A stretch of DNA of 64,000 nucleotides from JALQTD01 sp965656785. Its GTDB lineage: Bacteria; Bacteroidota; Bacteroidia; Flavobacteriales_D; Sanyastnellaceae. The position numbers and the translations under genes are program-made. The notes below the pieces were generated by a model. The model did not search any database. It had not been told where the DNA came from and was given only the letters and a program-made list of their open reading frames with translations. The stretch spans positions 1 to 64,000 of the forward strand of contig CBFHLY010000018.1 of assembly GCA_965656785.1 (NCBI GenBank), read 5' to 3'. Shown in pieces: positions 44,022-56,018 of the stretch. Numbering within the stretch: the first letter of the stretch is position 1; the number at the start of each line of letters is the position of its first letter.

Positions 44022-44756
44022 TCATTTGAATCCCCTTTCTCCCTTGACCTGTTCGTAGGCTTCCTGCACCGCGATGAACTGCTCCCGCGCGGCTTCGCGG
44101 TGCGCTTCACCCAAGTCGCCGACCTTGTCGGGGTGGAACTTGACAGCGAGGCGCCGATACGCCTTCTTTACTTCCGCATCGCTCGCATGGGGCGCGATTT
44201 CGAGGACGGTATACGGATCCGCCTTCAGCCGATAGAAGTGTTCCTCGATGCTCGCGCGGTCTTTGTCGCTGATGCCCAAATACTGGGCGATTTGGCGGAT
44301 GATTTCCACCTCCTTCGTGTGCACCTGCCCATCAGCCTTGGCGATGCCATAGAGGTATTGAAGCAACAGCAGGCGCTTCGGGTGTTCCATGTGGAAGCGA
44401 ATCTGCTCCGCCACTTCGCGCAAGGCGAACGGCCGCTTCAACACATCGCGCAGCAACGCAGTCAACTGCTCGGCTTGAGCCCGCCCGAAGTTCTTCACCA
44501 AAAACTCCTTCACGAAGTCCAACTCCGATCGCATCACGCGGTCGTCCGCCTTCATGACCGCAGCGCTCAACACGATCAATGCGGCAGCGAAATCGCCGGG
44601 CTGGGCCCGGCGATTTGCATGCTGCGCAGGGGGCGCATCGGAAGCGCCACCCATTTCACTGAAGATTTTTCCAAAGGCGAATCCGAGGATGCCACCGATG
44701 GGCCCGCCGAACGCCCAACCAAGCGCTCCGCCAATCCAAGGTCCGTACTTGCTCAT
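44022..44756 (-). CDS. DjlA-like TerB and DnaJ domain protein
   Basis: 244 residues. A glycine-rich hydrophobic N-terminus (MSKYGPWIGGALGWAFGGP, GGILGFAFGKIF) resembles the membrane-inserting segment of DjlA. A TerB-like helical domain covers about 55-170 (LIVLSAAVMKADDRVMRSE) and a C-terminal J-domain about 180-244 includes the HPD motif in YRRLAVKFHPDKVG. The J-domain would stimulate an Hsp70. The ATG overlaps the htpG stop (ATGA), so it is co-expressed with that Hsp90 chaperone. A joint role in envelope or stress proteostasis is inferred. Confidence 0.9.
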   Translation of the reverse strand: MSKYGPWIGGALGWAFGGPIGGILGFAFGKIFSEMGGASDAPPAQHANRRAQPGDFAAALIVLSAAVMKADDRVMRSELDFVKEFLVKNFGRAQAEQLTALLRDVLKRPFALREVAEQIRFHMEHPKRLLLLQYLYGIAKADGQVHTKEVEIIRQIAQYLGISDKDRASIEEHFYRLKADPYTVLEIAPHASDAEVKKAYRRLAVKFHPDKVGDLGEAHREAAREQFIAVQEAYEQVKGERGFK

Positions 44757-46651
44757 GCCAGTTCTTCGTAGCCGGAAGCGATGAAGGCCGTCAATTCCTC
44801 TCCTTCGAGCAGGCCTTGCGACAACCGGGCGAGGTCCGCCGCACGCTTCGCAATCCGCGACTTCTCGCTGTCTTCGCTCGCGTTGAGCAATTTCTGGGCG
44901 AGGGGGTGGTTCGCATTGATGGCCACGTCGTAGCTGTCGGGCAGGGAACCGAACATTTGGAAGCCACCGCCACCGACGGCCTGTTGCTCCTTCATCCGGC
45001 GCATGAATTCGCTGCGCGTGATGGTAATCGGAGCGGCTGTGGGCGACATCGGAACAAATTTCACCTTGTACTGGTCGTTCGGGAAGGCTCCCTCAATCAG
45101 CGGCTTCAACGCGTTCTCCTGTTCCTCGTTCAAGGCGCTCGTGGATGCTTCGTCCGTTTCGATCAAGGCGTCCACCACATCGGAGTCCACGCGCTTGAAT
45201 TGGATGTCCGAGAATTCCTGTTCGAGCTTCTGCAGGACGTGTGCGGCGAGCGGCCCTTCCATGAGCAGCACCTTGTAACCGCGTTCGATGGCCGGCTGAA
45301 CGAAGCCGTGCTGGGCCTTGGCATCGGACGTGTAAGGGAGGACGATTTTGCCGTTTTTGTCCTTTTGCACCTCGCTCACGGCGGCGATGAGCTCCTCGTA
45401 GGTTTGGCAAGCGCCGGTCGTGTCCTTGAACAAGAGGAACTTCTTCGAGCGCTCCATGAATTTGTCGTCGGTGAGCTGACCGTATTCAATGAAGATGCGC
45501 AAATCGTCCCATTGGGCGGCAAACGATTCCCGGTCTTGCTTGAACATGCTCGCAAGCTTGTCCGCCACTTTCTTTGAGATGTGACTCGAAATCTTCTTGA
45601 CGTTCGCATCCTCTTGGAGGTAGGAGCGGGAGACGTTGAGCGGAATGTCCGGCGAGTCGATGACCCCGTGCAATAAGGTCAAGAAGTCCGGAACGATGTT
45701 TTCGACGTTGTCGGTGATGAAGACCTGGTTCGAGTAGAGGTGGATTTTGTCCCGGCGAAGCTCCATTTCCTTCTTCAACTGGGGGAAATACAGGATGCCC
45801 GTGAGGTTGAAGGGGTAGTCCACGTTGAGGTGGATGTGGAACAGCGGGTCCTCGAAATTCATCGGGTAGAGGTCGCGGTAGAATTCCGCGTAGTCCTCGT
45901 CCGTGAGGTCCGCCGGAGTGCGCGTCCAAAGCGGCGTGGTCTTGTTGATGACGTTGGGCACTTCCACGTCCACTTGCTTGACGTTGCCGTCCTCGTCCTG
46001 TTCGCCGCTGGGGTCGTCTTGTTGGATGGTTTTCGTGCCAAACACGATTTCCTCCGGCATGAACTTGCAGTACTTGTTCAAGATGCCGGCAATCCGATCC
46101 TCTTCGAGGAATTCCTTTGAATCCTCGTGGATGTGCAAGACGATGTCGGTTCCGGCCTCGTCGCGGGTTGCGGGCTCGAGCGTGAATTCCGGTGATCCGT
46201 CGCAGCTCCACTTGACCGCTTCGCTGCCTTCGCGCTGGCTCAAGCTGATGATGTCGACCCGCTCGGACACCATGAACGCCGAGTAGAAGCCGAGACCGAA
46301 ATGACCGATGATGGCGGTTTTTGCCTCTTCGCCTTGGTACTTGTCGAGGAATTCGGATGCGCCCGAGAACGCGATTTGGTTGATGTACTTCTCGATTTCT
46401 TCGCCCGTCATGCCGATGCCGCGGTCCTTGATGGTCAAGGTGTTCGCTTCCTCGTTGATGACTACCGCGACTTGTGGGTTGCCCTCGACCGCAGCGATTT
46501 CGCCGAGTTTGGCCAGCGTCCGGCGCTTTTGGGTCGCGTCGACTGCGTTGGAGACAAGTTCCCTCAAGAAGATCTCATGGTCGCTGTAGAGAAACTTCTT
46601 GATGATCGGAAAGATGTTTTCCGTCTGTACGTTGATGGTTCCTTTTTGCAT
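44753..46651 (-). CDS. htpG: Hsp90-family chaperone HtpG
   Basis: 632 residues from ATG 46651 (MQKGTINVQTENIFPI). An upstream extension was rejected because the family begins here. The N-terminal ATPase has FLRELVSNAVDATQKRR, IKDRGIGMTGEEIEKYI and GHFGLGFYSAFMVS. The middle domain has RVFITDNVENIVPDF-like and DIPLNVSRSYLQED blocks, and the dimerisation domain is C-terminal. Length is typical. It is a cytosolic chaperone, coupled to the downstream DjlA-like gene. Confidence 0.97.
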   Translation of the reverse strand: MQKGTINVQTENIFPIIKKFLYSDHEIFLRELVSNAVDATQKRRTLAKLGEIAAVEGNPQVAVVINEEANTLTIKDRGIGMTGEEIEKYINQIAFSGASEFLDKYQGEEAKTAIIGHFGLGFYSAFMVSERVDIISLSQREGSEAVKWSCDGSPEFTLEPATRDEAGTDIVLHIHEDSKEFLEEDRIAGILNKYCKFMPEEIVFGTKTIQQDDPSGEQDEDGNVKQVDVEVPNVINKTTPLWTRTPADLTDEDYAEFYRDLYPMNFEDPLFHIHLNVDYPFNLTGILYFPQLKKEMELRRDKIHLYSNQVFITDNVENIVPDFLTLLHGVIDSPDIPLNVSRSYLQEDANVKKISSHISKKVADKLASMFKQDRESFAAQWDDLRIFIEYGQLTDDKFMERSKKFLLFKDTTGACQTYEELIAAVSEVQKDKNGKIVLPYTSDAKAQHGFVQPAIERGYKVLLMEGPLAAHVLQKLEQEFSDIQFKRVDSDVVDALIETDEASTSALNEEQENALKPLIEGAFPNDQYKVKFVPMSPTAAPITITRSEFMRRMKEQQAVGGGGFQMFGSLPDSYDVAINANHPLAQKLLNASEDSEKSRIAKRAADLARLSQGLLEGEELTAFIASGYEELA

Positions 46652-46772
46652 CGTGGTTTCGATTGATCGCCCGCGATGGGGCAAGGACCGCGCCACGGCG
46701 CAAATCCTGACAGGGATGCGACAGGATGTCAGGCGAGCAGGAAGGACGGGTCAAACTGACGGCAGGGGAGCG

Positions 46773-47462
46773 TCAGAAGTTCGGGCGGAGCAGGGATTTG
46801 GCGTAGTAGTCGTCCAGCACTTTCACCACTTCCTCGGGCGAATCCACGAGGTGCAACAATTCCGGGTCGTGCTCGGAAATCGTGCGGTAATCCTCCCACA
46901 AGGTCTTGCGAATCCAGTCCATGAGGCCGGCCCAAAACGACGAATCGTACAGCATGATCGGCACCGGATCCACCTTCTTCGTCTGCACGAGCGTCAAGGC
47001 TTCGAACAACTCGTCGAGGGTACCGAAGCCTCCGGGCATCACCACAAACCCCTGGCTGTACTTGACGAACATGACCTTGCGCACGAAGAAGTAATCGAAA
47101 TCGATGCTCTTGTCGCGATCGATGTACGGGTTGTTGTGCTGCTCGAACGGGAGTTCGATGTTCAGGCCGACCGACGTTCCGCCCATGTCATGCGCTCCGC
47201 GGTTTCCCGCCTCCATGACGCCCGGTCCACCGCCTGTGATGACGCCGTAACCGCGCTCTGCGAGTGCCCGTCCGACCGCCCGCGACGCGTTGTAAACGGG
47301 AGAATCCTCCTTCATCCGCGCACTTCCGTAGATGGAAATGCACGGCCCGATTCGCTGCAGGGTTTCGAAGCCTTGCACGAATTCGCCCATGATTTTAAAA
47401 ATGGACCAAGCGTCGTTCGTCTTGCTCTCGTTCCAGTCGCGTTGTTTGAATGCTTTTGCCAT
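46773..47462 (-). CDS. LOG-family cytokinin-riboside phosphoribohydrolase-like protein
   Basis: 229 residues from ATG 47462 (MAKAFKQRDWNESKTND). The in-frame extension upstream overlaps the end of uvrA. The Rossmann-like fold carries the family signatures GGGPGVMEAGNRGAHDMGG and PGGFGTLDELFEALTLVQ. Proteins of this kind hydrolyse nucleoside 5'-monophosphates to base and ribose phosphate. In bacteria that do not make cytokinin, a nucleotide-salvage role is assumed. It lies 35 bases after uvrA on the same strand. Confidence 0.93.
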   Translation of the reverse strand: MAKAFKQRDWNESKTNDAWSIFKIMGEFVQGFETLQRIGPCISIYGSARMKEDSPVYNASRAVGRALAERGYGVITGGGPGVMEAGNRGAHDMGGTSVGLNIELPFEQHNNPYIDRDKSIDFDYFFVRKVMFVKYSQGFVVMPGGFGTLDELFEALTLVQTKKVDPVPIMLYDSSFWAGLMDWIRKTLWEDYRTISEHDPELLHLVDSPEEVVKVLDDYYAKSLLRPNF

Positions 47463-47497
47463 GATGCTGCGTTTTCGCCTCGTTGCCGAAGAAGGGC

Positions 47498-50365
<2,868 letters not shown>

Positions 50366-50367
50366 GT

Positions 50368-51843
50368 TCAGTTCGATTCTCCGTCACTAACCGATGGGAG
50401 GCGCCGAATGTTCCAACCGAGCGCAGCCACCGTCAACGTGGTCAATGGGCTGATCCAATTGAACACGCAGTAGGGGAGGTAAGCAAATGTGGAGATGCCC
50501 AGGATCCCGCTTTGTGCCACACCGCACGTGTTCCAAGGGATGAGGACGCTGGTCACCGTTCCCGCATCCTCGAGGGTGCGCGACAGGTTTTCGGGGGCCA
50601 ATCCTTGCTCCTCGTAAGCGGCCTTGTACATGTTGCCGGGCACGACGATGGCCAGGTATTGGTCAGAGGCCAATACGTTGAAGGCCAAACACGTACCAGC
50701 CGTTCGCGAAATCAGTCCGAAAGTGGATGTCACGCCGCTCAACAGCGATTCCGTGATGCGCCGCAACATGCCCGTAGCTTCCATCGTGGCACCGAAAACC
50801 ATCGCGCAGAGGATGAGCCAAACCGTGTTGAGCATGCCGGCCATGCCGCCACTGCTCAGCAGCTCATCGGCGAGGGCATCCCCGGTCTCCACCGCAACGT
50901 CCACCGACATCGCTTGGAAAACGGTCCGGTAAGCGGCGCCCCAGCGGGTGGTCGCCCCACCGGCCTCTCCGATGGACCGGACCAACTCCGGTTGAAACAC
51001 GACTGCGGTCAACGCCCCGAGCAGCACGCCGATGAACAACGCAGGAGCGGCAGCGACCTTCCGGGCGATGAGCACAATGACCGCTACCGGCGCAATGAAC
51101 AATCCCGGGTGGATGTTGAAGGCCTGCTCGACCGCCACGCCGAATCCCGCGCCCAGGTCCACTTCGGAACCCACCGCTTGGGCACCGCCACCCAATCCAG
51201 CAACGAGGAACACGGCCAGCGCAAGGGCGATGCTGGGAACCGTGGTGTAGAGCATGTACCGGATGTGGGTGAACAAGTCGCTTCCCGCCACGGCAGGGGC
51301 GATGTTCGTGGTGTCGCTCAGCGGCGACATTTTGTCTCCAAAGTACGCGCCGGATATGATGGCTCCAGCCACCCAACCGTCGTGGAGTCCGAGCGCTTGG
51401 CCGATGCCCATCAAGGCAATCCCGACGGTCCCCACCGTGCCCCAAGAGGATCCCGTTGCCAGTGACAGCACCGCACAAATGATGCATGCAGCGAACAGGA
51501 AGATGCCAGGCTCAAGGATTTGCAACCCGTAATGGATGAACGCCGGAATGATGCCAGCAATGAGCCATGTTCCGGACAGCGCACCGATGAGGAGCAAGAT
51601 GAGGAGGGCTTCGCTCGTGGAGGCGATGGTGGAACCGATGCGGTCCGAAATGGACTTCCACGTGGTGCCGTGCGCCAGTCCGATGCTCCCGGCTACAAAG
51701 GCGGCAACCAGCATCGCGATTTGGTTCGAACCGTAAGAACTGTCCTCGCCGAAAAGGGCCACGTCCGCAGCGAGCAGACCGATGAGCACCACCACCGGGA
51801 CGAGCGCCCAACCGATGGGAATGCGCTGCGCAGCGCCGTTCAT
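50368..51843 (-). CDS. nhaC: Na+/H+ antiporter, NhaC family
   Basis: 491 residues with about eleven to twelve membrane helices. NhaC-type blocks include LATGSSWGTVGTVGIALMG, GAYFGDKMSPLSDTTNIAP (the conserved ion-path Asp residues) and SVLIPWNTCGVAQSGILG. It exports Na+ in exchange for protons, in keeping with a saline habitat. The ATG overlaps the yajC stop (ATGA) and the gene runs on into uvrA. Confidence 0.93.
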   Translation of the reverse strand: MNGAAQRIPIGWALVPVVVLIGLLAADVALFGEDSSYGSNQIAMLVAAFVAGSIGLAHGTTWKSISDRIGSTIASTSEALLILLLIGALSGTWLIAGIIPAFIHYGLQILEPGIFLFAACIICAVLSLATGSSWGTVGTVGIALMGIGQALGLHDGWVAGAIISGAYFGDKMSPLSDTTNIAPAVAGSDLFTHIRYMLYTTVPSIALALAVFLVAGLGGGAQAVGSEVDLGAGFGVAVEQAFNIHPGLFIAPVAVIVLIARKVAAAPALFIGVLLGALTAVVFQPELVRSIGEAGGATTRWGAAYRTVFQAMSVDVAVETGDALADELLSSGGMAGMLNTVWLILCAMVFGATMEATGMLRRITESLLSGVTSTFGLISRTAGTCLAFNVLASDQYLAIVVPGNMYKAAYEEQGLAPENLSRTLEDAGTVTSVLIPWNTCGVAQSGILGISTFAYLPYCVFNWISPLTTLTVAALGWNIRRLPSVSDGESN

Positions 51844-52163
51844 CAGGCGTTCGCTTGCAGGTCCTGTTCTGACGCCTGGCCCGAGGGATTCAGGGCGGAA
51901 CGTTCCACCCGAATTTTCCCGCTCTCCACTTCGAGCAATACGTTCGTTTCCTTCACTTCTTTGATGCGCCCGTGCAGGCCTCCGATGGTAACCACGCGGT
52001 CACCCACTTGGATGTTGTCGCGAAATTGCTTCGCCTCGCGCTGCCGCTTCATTTGGGGGCGGATCATGAAGAACCACATGACGAGGAACATCCCGCCGAT
52101 GACGATGAAGAAGCTGTAGTCGCCTTGTGGGGCCGCTTGGGCCAAAACAGTCAGTTGAATCAT
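51843..52163 (-). CDS. yajC: Preprotein translocase accessory subunit YajC
   Basis: 106 residues. One membrane helix (FFIVIGGMFLVMWFFMIRP) is followed by the YajC signature QMKRQREAKQF and IQVGDRVVTIGGLHGRIKEV. It associates with SecDF-YajC at the inner membrane. It lies in the NusB-DUF1573-YajC order typical of Bacteroidota. A TAACTTCG box ends 5 bases before the start, inside the 15-base gap. Confidence 0.96.
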   Translation of the reverse strand: MIQLTVLAQAAPQGDYSFFIVIGGMFLVMWFFMIRPQMKRQREAKQFRDNIQVGDRVVTIGGLHGRIKEVKETNVLLEVESGKIRVERSALNPSGQASEQDLQANA

Positions 52164-52168
52164 GGCGG

Positions 52169-52176
52169 CGAAGTTA
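52169..52176 (-). promoter_or_regulatory. -7-like box TAACTTCG before yajC
   Basis: A TAnnTTyG box ending 5 bases before ATG 52163. It sits in the gap after the DUF1573 gene and could allow separate expression of yajC. Confidence 0.35.
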
Positions 52177-52178
52177 GT

Positions 52179-52658
52179 TCAATGGCGGCGGATGGGCATC
52201 GCAGCAGGCTCTGAAGTTCCCTCCGGAGCCAAGATGAATCCATCCAACACCAAATGCACCACCGAGGGTTCTCCGTTGGTCACCACGGTGACGCGCTTGT
52301 CCACCTTGCCGCTCCAGCCTCGGGTGTTGAACGTCACGTCGATGGTGCCGCCGTCCCCCGGTGCGATGAGCTCTCGGGGCCAGTCTTGCGGCACGGTGCA
52401 CCCGCATCCCGAGTTCACATCCGCAATGGCCAAGGGGGCTGAACCCGCGTTCTTGAAGGCGAACGTGTGCGCCACCACCGCGCCCTCCGCCACCGTATCG
52501 TAATTGAACACGGCTGCTTCCGGGGCAAAAACCGCCACATCCGGGGTGGACACGTTTTCCCGGGCACCCGTTGCGGGGATTTGAATGAGGCGGGTATCCA
52601 CTTCCGGCTCGTTGCAAGCCACCACCGCCAAGGCACAAAACGCGATCCAGTGCTTCAT
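52179..52658 (-). CDS. DUF1573 lipoprotein
   Basis: 159 residues from ATG 52658 (MKHWIAFCALAVVACNEP), with a lipobox AVVAC at residues 11-15. The DUF1573 immunoglobulin-like domain has FNYDTVAEGAVVAHTFAFKN, SGCGCTVPQDWP and GTIDVTFNTRGWSGKV. The paired Cys in GCGCT is typical. It is envelope-located. The function of DUF1573 is not established, but it is a standard neighbour of nusB and yajC. Its ATG overlaps the nusB stop. Confidence 0.92.
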   Translation of the reverse strand: MKHWIAFCALAVVACNEPEVDTRLIQIPATGARENVSTPDVAVFAPEAAVFNYDTVAEGAVVAHTFAFKNAGSAPLAIADVNSGCGCTVPQDWPRELIAPGDGGTIDVTFNTRGWSGKVDKRVTVVTNGEPSVVHLVLDGFILAPEGTSEPAAMPIRRH

Positions 52659-53602
52659 CAGTCGAGCAATCCACGTCCCACCTTGACGATGCGCTTGTCC
52701 GCCTTCATCTCGTTGAACAGTTGGTCCAAAATGCCATTGATGAAGCCCGAGCTCTTCTCGGTGCTGTAGTACTTCGAAAGTTCGATGTATTCGTTCAGCG
52801 TCACTTTGAGCGGAATGGACTCGAAACTCCGCGCCTCGGCAAGCGCCATTTTCATCAGGATGCGATCGATGAGGGCGATGCGCTCCAAATCCCAGTTCGC
52901 AGCGGCTGACGTGATGAGTTCTTCGTTCTCTCCGGCTTGTCCGAGGGTGTTTTGGAAGAGCGTTTCCATGAACTGACGGTCGTCTTCGTCTTCGCGCCAA
53001 AGCGGCAGCAACTCCACGTCATCGTCCTCCTCCCGAATGGTTTTGATGGTCTTGATGACCATGGAAGCGCACAGGTCCAAATCGTCGTTCCAGAAAATGC
53101 TCTTGTCCTCCAACACGTCTTCAAACGGCTCGTTCTGGATCATGTGCTTGCGGAACATGCGCGTCAAGTACTCCCGGTCGTGGCGAAATCCCCGTTCTTC
53201 CGATGCCATGTATTCCACGTACTCTTCGTGTTCAAGGAGTCCCCGGAAGACCTTCCGGAGCATCTCTTGCTGATCTCCCCAACCGATTCCCAATTCTTCG
53301 GAGGCCTTTTGCAGGTTCCGGCTGTTGGCGATGATGCGCAACGGGCGGTTGGTGACGAATTTCGTGTTGGGATTCAGGTCTTCGGGAGCTGGAAGGCGTT
53401 TTTTGCGGCCCGCTTCGATGCGCTCAATGGCCATTCCTTGCATGCTGCCGATGAGCAAAAGCAACAGCACATAGAGCTCCTGCATTTTCTGCACCGAGTG
53501 CTCCAAAGTCTTGTGGGCACGCACTGGGTCCGGATTTTCGTCCTGGTAATACCCATACAGGACGTGAAGGAGCTTGATGCGAAGTTGTCGGCGGTTCAGC
53601 AT
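52658..53602 (-). CDS. nusB: Transcription antitermination factor NusB, long Bacteroidota form
   Basis: 314 residues, more than twice the E. coli protein. The N-terminus MLNRRQLRIKLLHVLYGYYQ matches the NusB start. A long helical insertion separates it from the C-terminal NusB core (LITSAAANWDLERIALIDRI, IPLKVTLNEYIELSKYYSTE, GFINGILDQLF). This layout is usual in Bacteroidota. It acts with NusE/S10 in rRNA antitermination. It heads the run nusB, DUF1573, yajC, nhaC, uvrA. Confidence 0.95.
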   Translation of the reverse strand: MLNRRQLRIKLLHVLYGYYQDENPDPVRAHKTLEHSVQKMQELYVLLLLLIGSMQGMAIERIEAGRKKRLPAPEDLNPNTKFVTNRPLRIIANSRNLQKASEELGIGWGDQQEMLRKVFRGLLEHEEYVEYMASEERGFRHDREYLTRMFRKHMIQNEPFEDVLEDKSIFWNDDLDLCASMVIKTIKTIREEDDDVELLPLWREDEDDRQFMETLFQNTLGQAGENEELITSAAANWDLERIALIDRILMKMALAEARSFESIPLKVTLNEYIELSKYYSTEKSSGFINGILDQLFNEMKADKRIVKVGRGLLD

Positions 53603-53619
53603 GTCAATGATTCGAGGTG

Positions 53620-53627
53620 CAAAATTA
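53620..53627 (-). promoter_or_regulatory. -7 box TAATTTTG for nusB
   Basis: It matches TAnnTTTG exactly and lies 17 bases before ATG 53602. It probably drives the operon. Confidence 0.55.
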
Positions 53628-53702
53628 GGGGTTGTGCTTCGAATTGAATCGGCATTTTGATTCGAATTTGCAATGGGGGCACGGAGGCCGCGGGTTCGGC
53701 GT

Positions 53703-53710
53703 TAGTTTTG
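53703..53710 (+). promoter_or_regulatory. -7 box TAGTTTTG for the DUF4139 gene
   Basis: It matches TAnnTTTG exactly and lies 18 bases before ATG 53729. Confidence 0.55.
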
Positions 53711-53728
53711 GGCCAACTTTTCATCGCC

Positions 53729-55327
53729 ATGTTCTTTCGCATTCCCCTGCTGCTTGTTGCTGTTCTCGCTGTCCAAACCGCTTGGAGCCAGCGCTATCCG
53801 GTACGCTACGTTGAATGGCCGGCCACCCAAGCCACTGTTTTTGGTCAAGGCGCGTGGGTCGAACACGCAGGCCAGGTCACTGGAGCGACGGGAGAGTTTG
53901 CGCTCATCCTCGATGGCATCACCCAGCAATTGGATGCGCGCACCATCCAAGTTGAGCTTCCCGAGTCGTGGCGGTTGGTCGGCACGCAATTCACCACGGG
54001 TGTACGCCCTGAAATCTCCGAAGCGGTCGAGGCGTTTTGCGAAGCCGCACGCGAGGACATTGAAGCGTTGCGCAACACGGCATCGATGCGCGAAGCGCTC
54101 CACGCCGTCTACGAGGAGGAATTGCTGATGATCCAATCGAATCGGAAGTTGAGCCACCAAGAAACGCTGTTGATGGAGGACATGCAGGATGCTGCTGACT
54201 TTTGGCGGAATCGTGTGAAAGAACTGAAATACAAACAGTTGGAATTGGTTCAAGAGCTCGCGGATTTGACCGGCCAAATCGAAGGCCTGGAGCAAGCGAT
54301 GCGGGAGGAGCGCCAGCGTTTGTCCCGGTTCACCGGCCAAATCCGGTTGCGCATCCAAGCCGCAAACGACTCCGCGGGCCCCATCTCCGTTCGCTACCTC
54401 ACCCAATCGGCGCATTGGCTCCCGGAATACGATGTGGCGATCGCCTCAGACGGCGCCATCCTGTTCGACCGGTTTGCGTCGGTGTCCCAAACCACAGGCG
54501 AAGATTGGGAGGGCATCCCCGTGGAGTTCGTCGTGGGCAATCCCTTGAGCACGCTTGCCCCGCCGCCTTTTGAGCGCTGGGTCTTGCAGCACCGTTCCGA
54601 GGTTCGTGGCGCCATGGCCGATTCGTACTCGGAAATGGACTTCGCCCCTCAAGAGGACGACGCGATGATGTGGGACTTCGATGGCGAGGAAAGGGGGGCG
54701 GATGCTCCCGGAATCGCGACCGACCGCTTTCGGTTCGATCCCGCCGTCGCACCCTTCGTCGTGGGCACGGGCGAGCGCGAGCGCGTGTTCATCGAATCCT
54801 TTGAGCTGCCTGGCAAGCTGAGCTATTTGTTGATGCCATACGCCTCAGACGAAGCGTTCCAGCTGGCCACTTCAGATCGTTGGGCGTCTTCCCGCTTGCT
54901 CCCGGGTCGGGTGCAGGTCGAGGCCGGGGGCGCGTTCCGCGGATGGTTCGATTTGCTGCTGCCTGCCCCGGGCGACACCTTGGTCGTTCCCATCGGACAG
55001 GACCCTCAAGTGCGTTGCAGCCGAGAGCGGTTGGCGGATCGGTGTTCCACATCGGGCTTTGGCGGCAAGCACAAATCCGAGCAAACGTGGGTCATCGAAG
55101 TGGAGAACCTGCACAGCCGTGCGGTGGAAACCCGCATCGAAGATCGCATTCCCGTGGCTTCTCGTCCGGATGTGGTGGTCGAGCTCTTGGATGGAGATGG
55201 GGCTTCGTACGACGCATCGCAAGGGAAACTGACCTGGACGGCATCCTTGCAACCCGGTGAGCGCCGGAGCTTCACCGTCCGCTACCGGATCGAATACCCC
55301 AAGGGATTGAGCATCGTGAATTTCTGA
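53729..55327 (+). CDS. Exported DUF4139 (mucoidy inhibitor MuiA-like) protein
   Basis: 532 residues from ATG 53729 (MFFRIPLLLVAVLAVQTAW), a signal peptide. The N-terminal DUF4140-like strand region (ATVFGQGAWVEHAGQVTGA) is followed by a coiled coil at about 105-220 (LELVQELADLTGQIEGLEQ). The C-terminal DUF4139 beta domain contains SVRYLTQSAHWLPEYDVAI, VFIESFELPGKLSYLLMPY and TWVIEVENLHSRAVETRIED. Proteins of this type are common in Bacteroidota envelopes and their activity is unknown. It is convergent with the GldM-like gene, 4 bases apart. Confidence 0.9.
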   Translation: MFFRIPLLLVAVLAVQTAWSQRYPVRYVEWPATQATVFGQGAWVEHAGQVTGATGEFALILDGITQQLDARTIQVELPESWRLVGTQFTTGVRPEISEAVEAFCEAAREDIEALRNTASMREALHAVYEEELLMIQSNRKLSHQETLLMEDMQDAADFWRNRVKELKYKQLELVQELADLTGQIEGLEQAMREERQRLSRFTGQIRLRIQAANDSAGPISVRYLTQSAHWLPEYDVAIASDGAILFDRFASVSQTTGEDWEGIPVEFVVGNPLSTLAPPPFERWVLQHRSEVRGAMADSYSEMDFAPQEDDAMMWDFDGEERGADAPGIATDRFRFDPAVAPFVVGTGERERVFIESFELPGKLSYLLMPYASDEAFQLATSDRWASSRLLPGRVQVEAGGAFRGWFDLLLPAPGDTLVVPIGQDPQVRCSRERLADRCSTSGFGGKHKSEQTWVIEVENLHSRAVETRIEDRIPVASRPDVVVELLDGDGASYDASQGKLTWTASLQPGERRSFTVRYRIEYPKGLSIVNF

Positions 55328-55331
55328 ACAG

Positions 55332-55970
55332 CTACTGCTTGAACAGCAGGATGTTCGGGGCCTCGTGGCGGTGGCCATCGGGGGTTTCGAGGGTCAAGCC
55401 ATTGAAAAACAACCCGCTGCCGCTGGGCGCTTCCGCAAGTGCTTGGCGCATGGCGTCAGTGAGTTGACTCCCTTCGCTGGTGTATTGTTCGATCGTTCCG
55501 TCGACGAGGGTGTTCAGGATGAAGCCATGCCAAATCAACTCGACGTCCTCATTCAATTCCGGAACCCAAGCCCGCAAGGTGCCCGAGGCCAGTTCTTCGG
55601 AGGTCAGTGAGTCCCCCTCCGCCGCTCTTCCGAACCGAACCACGGGCGAAGGCAGCGCTTTCACGCGAAACACCGCAGCCGAAGTTACCGCAGCTTCACC
55701 GAGTCGCATGGCCACGCTCACGGTTTCGGAATCCGGATTGGGCACGATGGACAATCCCGCATGGCGATCGCCCTTGAATTCCAGTCCGATTGCGGTGCCT
55801 CCCGTGATGCGCACGTCATCGAACGGGGCCACGCTCGTGATGTTCACGGGGTTTGCGATGCCTGCCCAGAGGAGGTTTTGGTTCAACGCAGCGACCGTGG
55901 CTTGCCCCCAACTCATGGCGGTACAGCTCGAGGTCAAGAGCAGGACGAGGGCGGTGCGGGTGAATTTCAT
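55332..55970 (-). CDS. Stand-alone GldM/PorM C-terminal-like domain protein
   Basis: 212 residues with a signal peptide (MKFTRTALVLLLTSSCTA). The mature part follows the C-terminal periplasmic domain of GldM: LLWAGIANPVNITSVAPFD where GldM has LYRGVxNPVxISVPG, then VFRVKALPSPVVRFGR where GldM has FRVKxxPxP, and GSGLFFNGLTLETPDGHRHE where GldM has GxxLYFxxIxxxGPDG. The transmembrane helix and N-terminal domains of GldM are absent, at under half the usual length. It may act as an extra periplasmic partner of the gliding/T9SS motor. Recognition is from memory of the family. Confidence 0.75.
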   Translation of the reverse strand: MKFTRTALVLLLTSSCTAMSWGQATVAALNQNLLWAGIANPVNITSVAPFDDVRITGGTAIGLEFKGDRHAGLSIVPNPDSETVSVAMRLGEAAVTSAAVFRVKALPSPVVRFGRAAEGDSLTSEELASGTLRAWVPELNEDVELIWHGFILNTLVDGTIEQYTSEGSQLTDAMRQALAEAPSGSGLFFNGLTLETPDGHRHEAPNILLFKQ

Positions 55971-56018
55971 GAGGTGTGTGTGGATGGGCTTACGCGGTTG
56001 CCGGGAGAAGGTTCCCCC

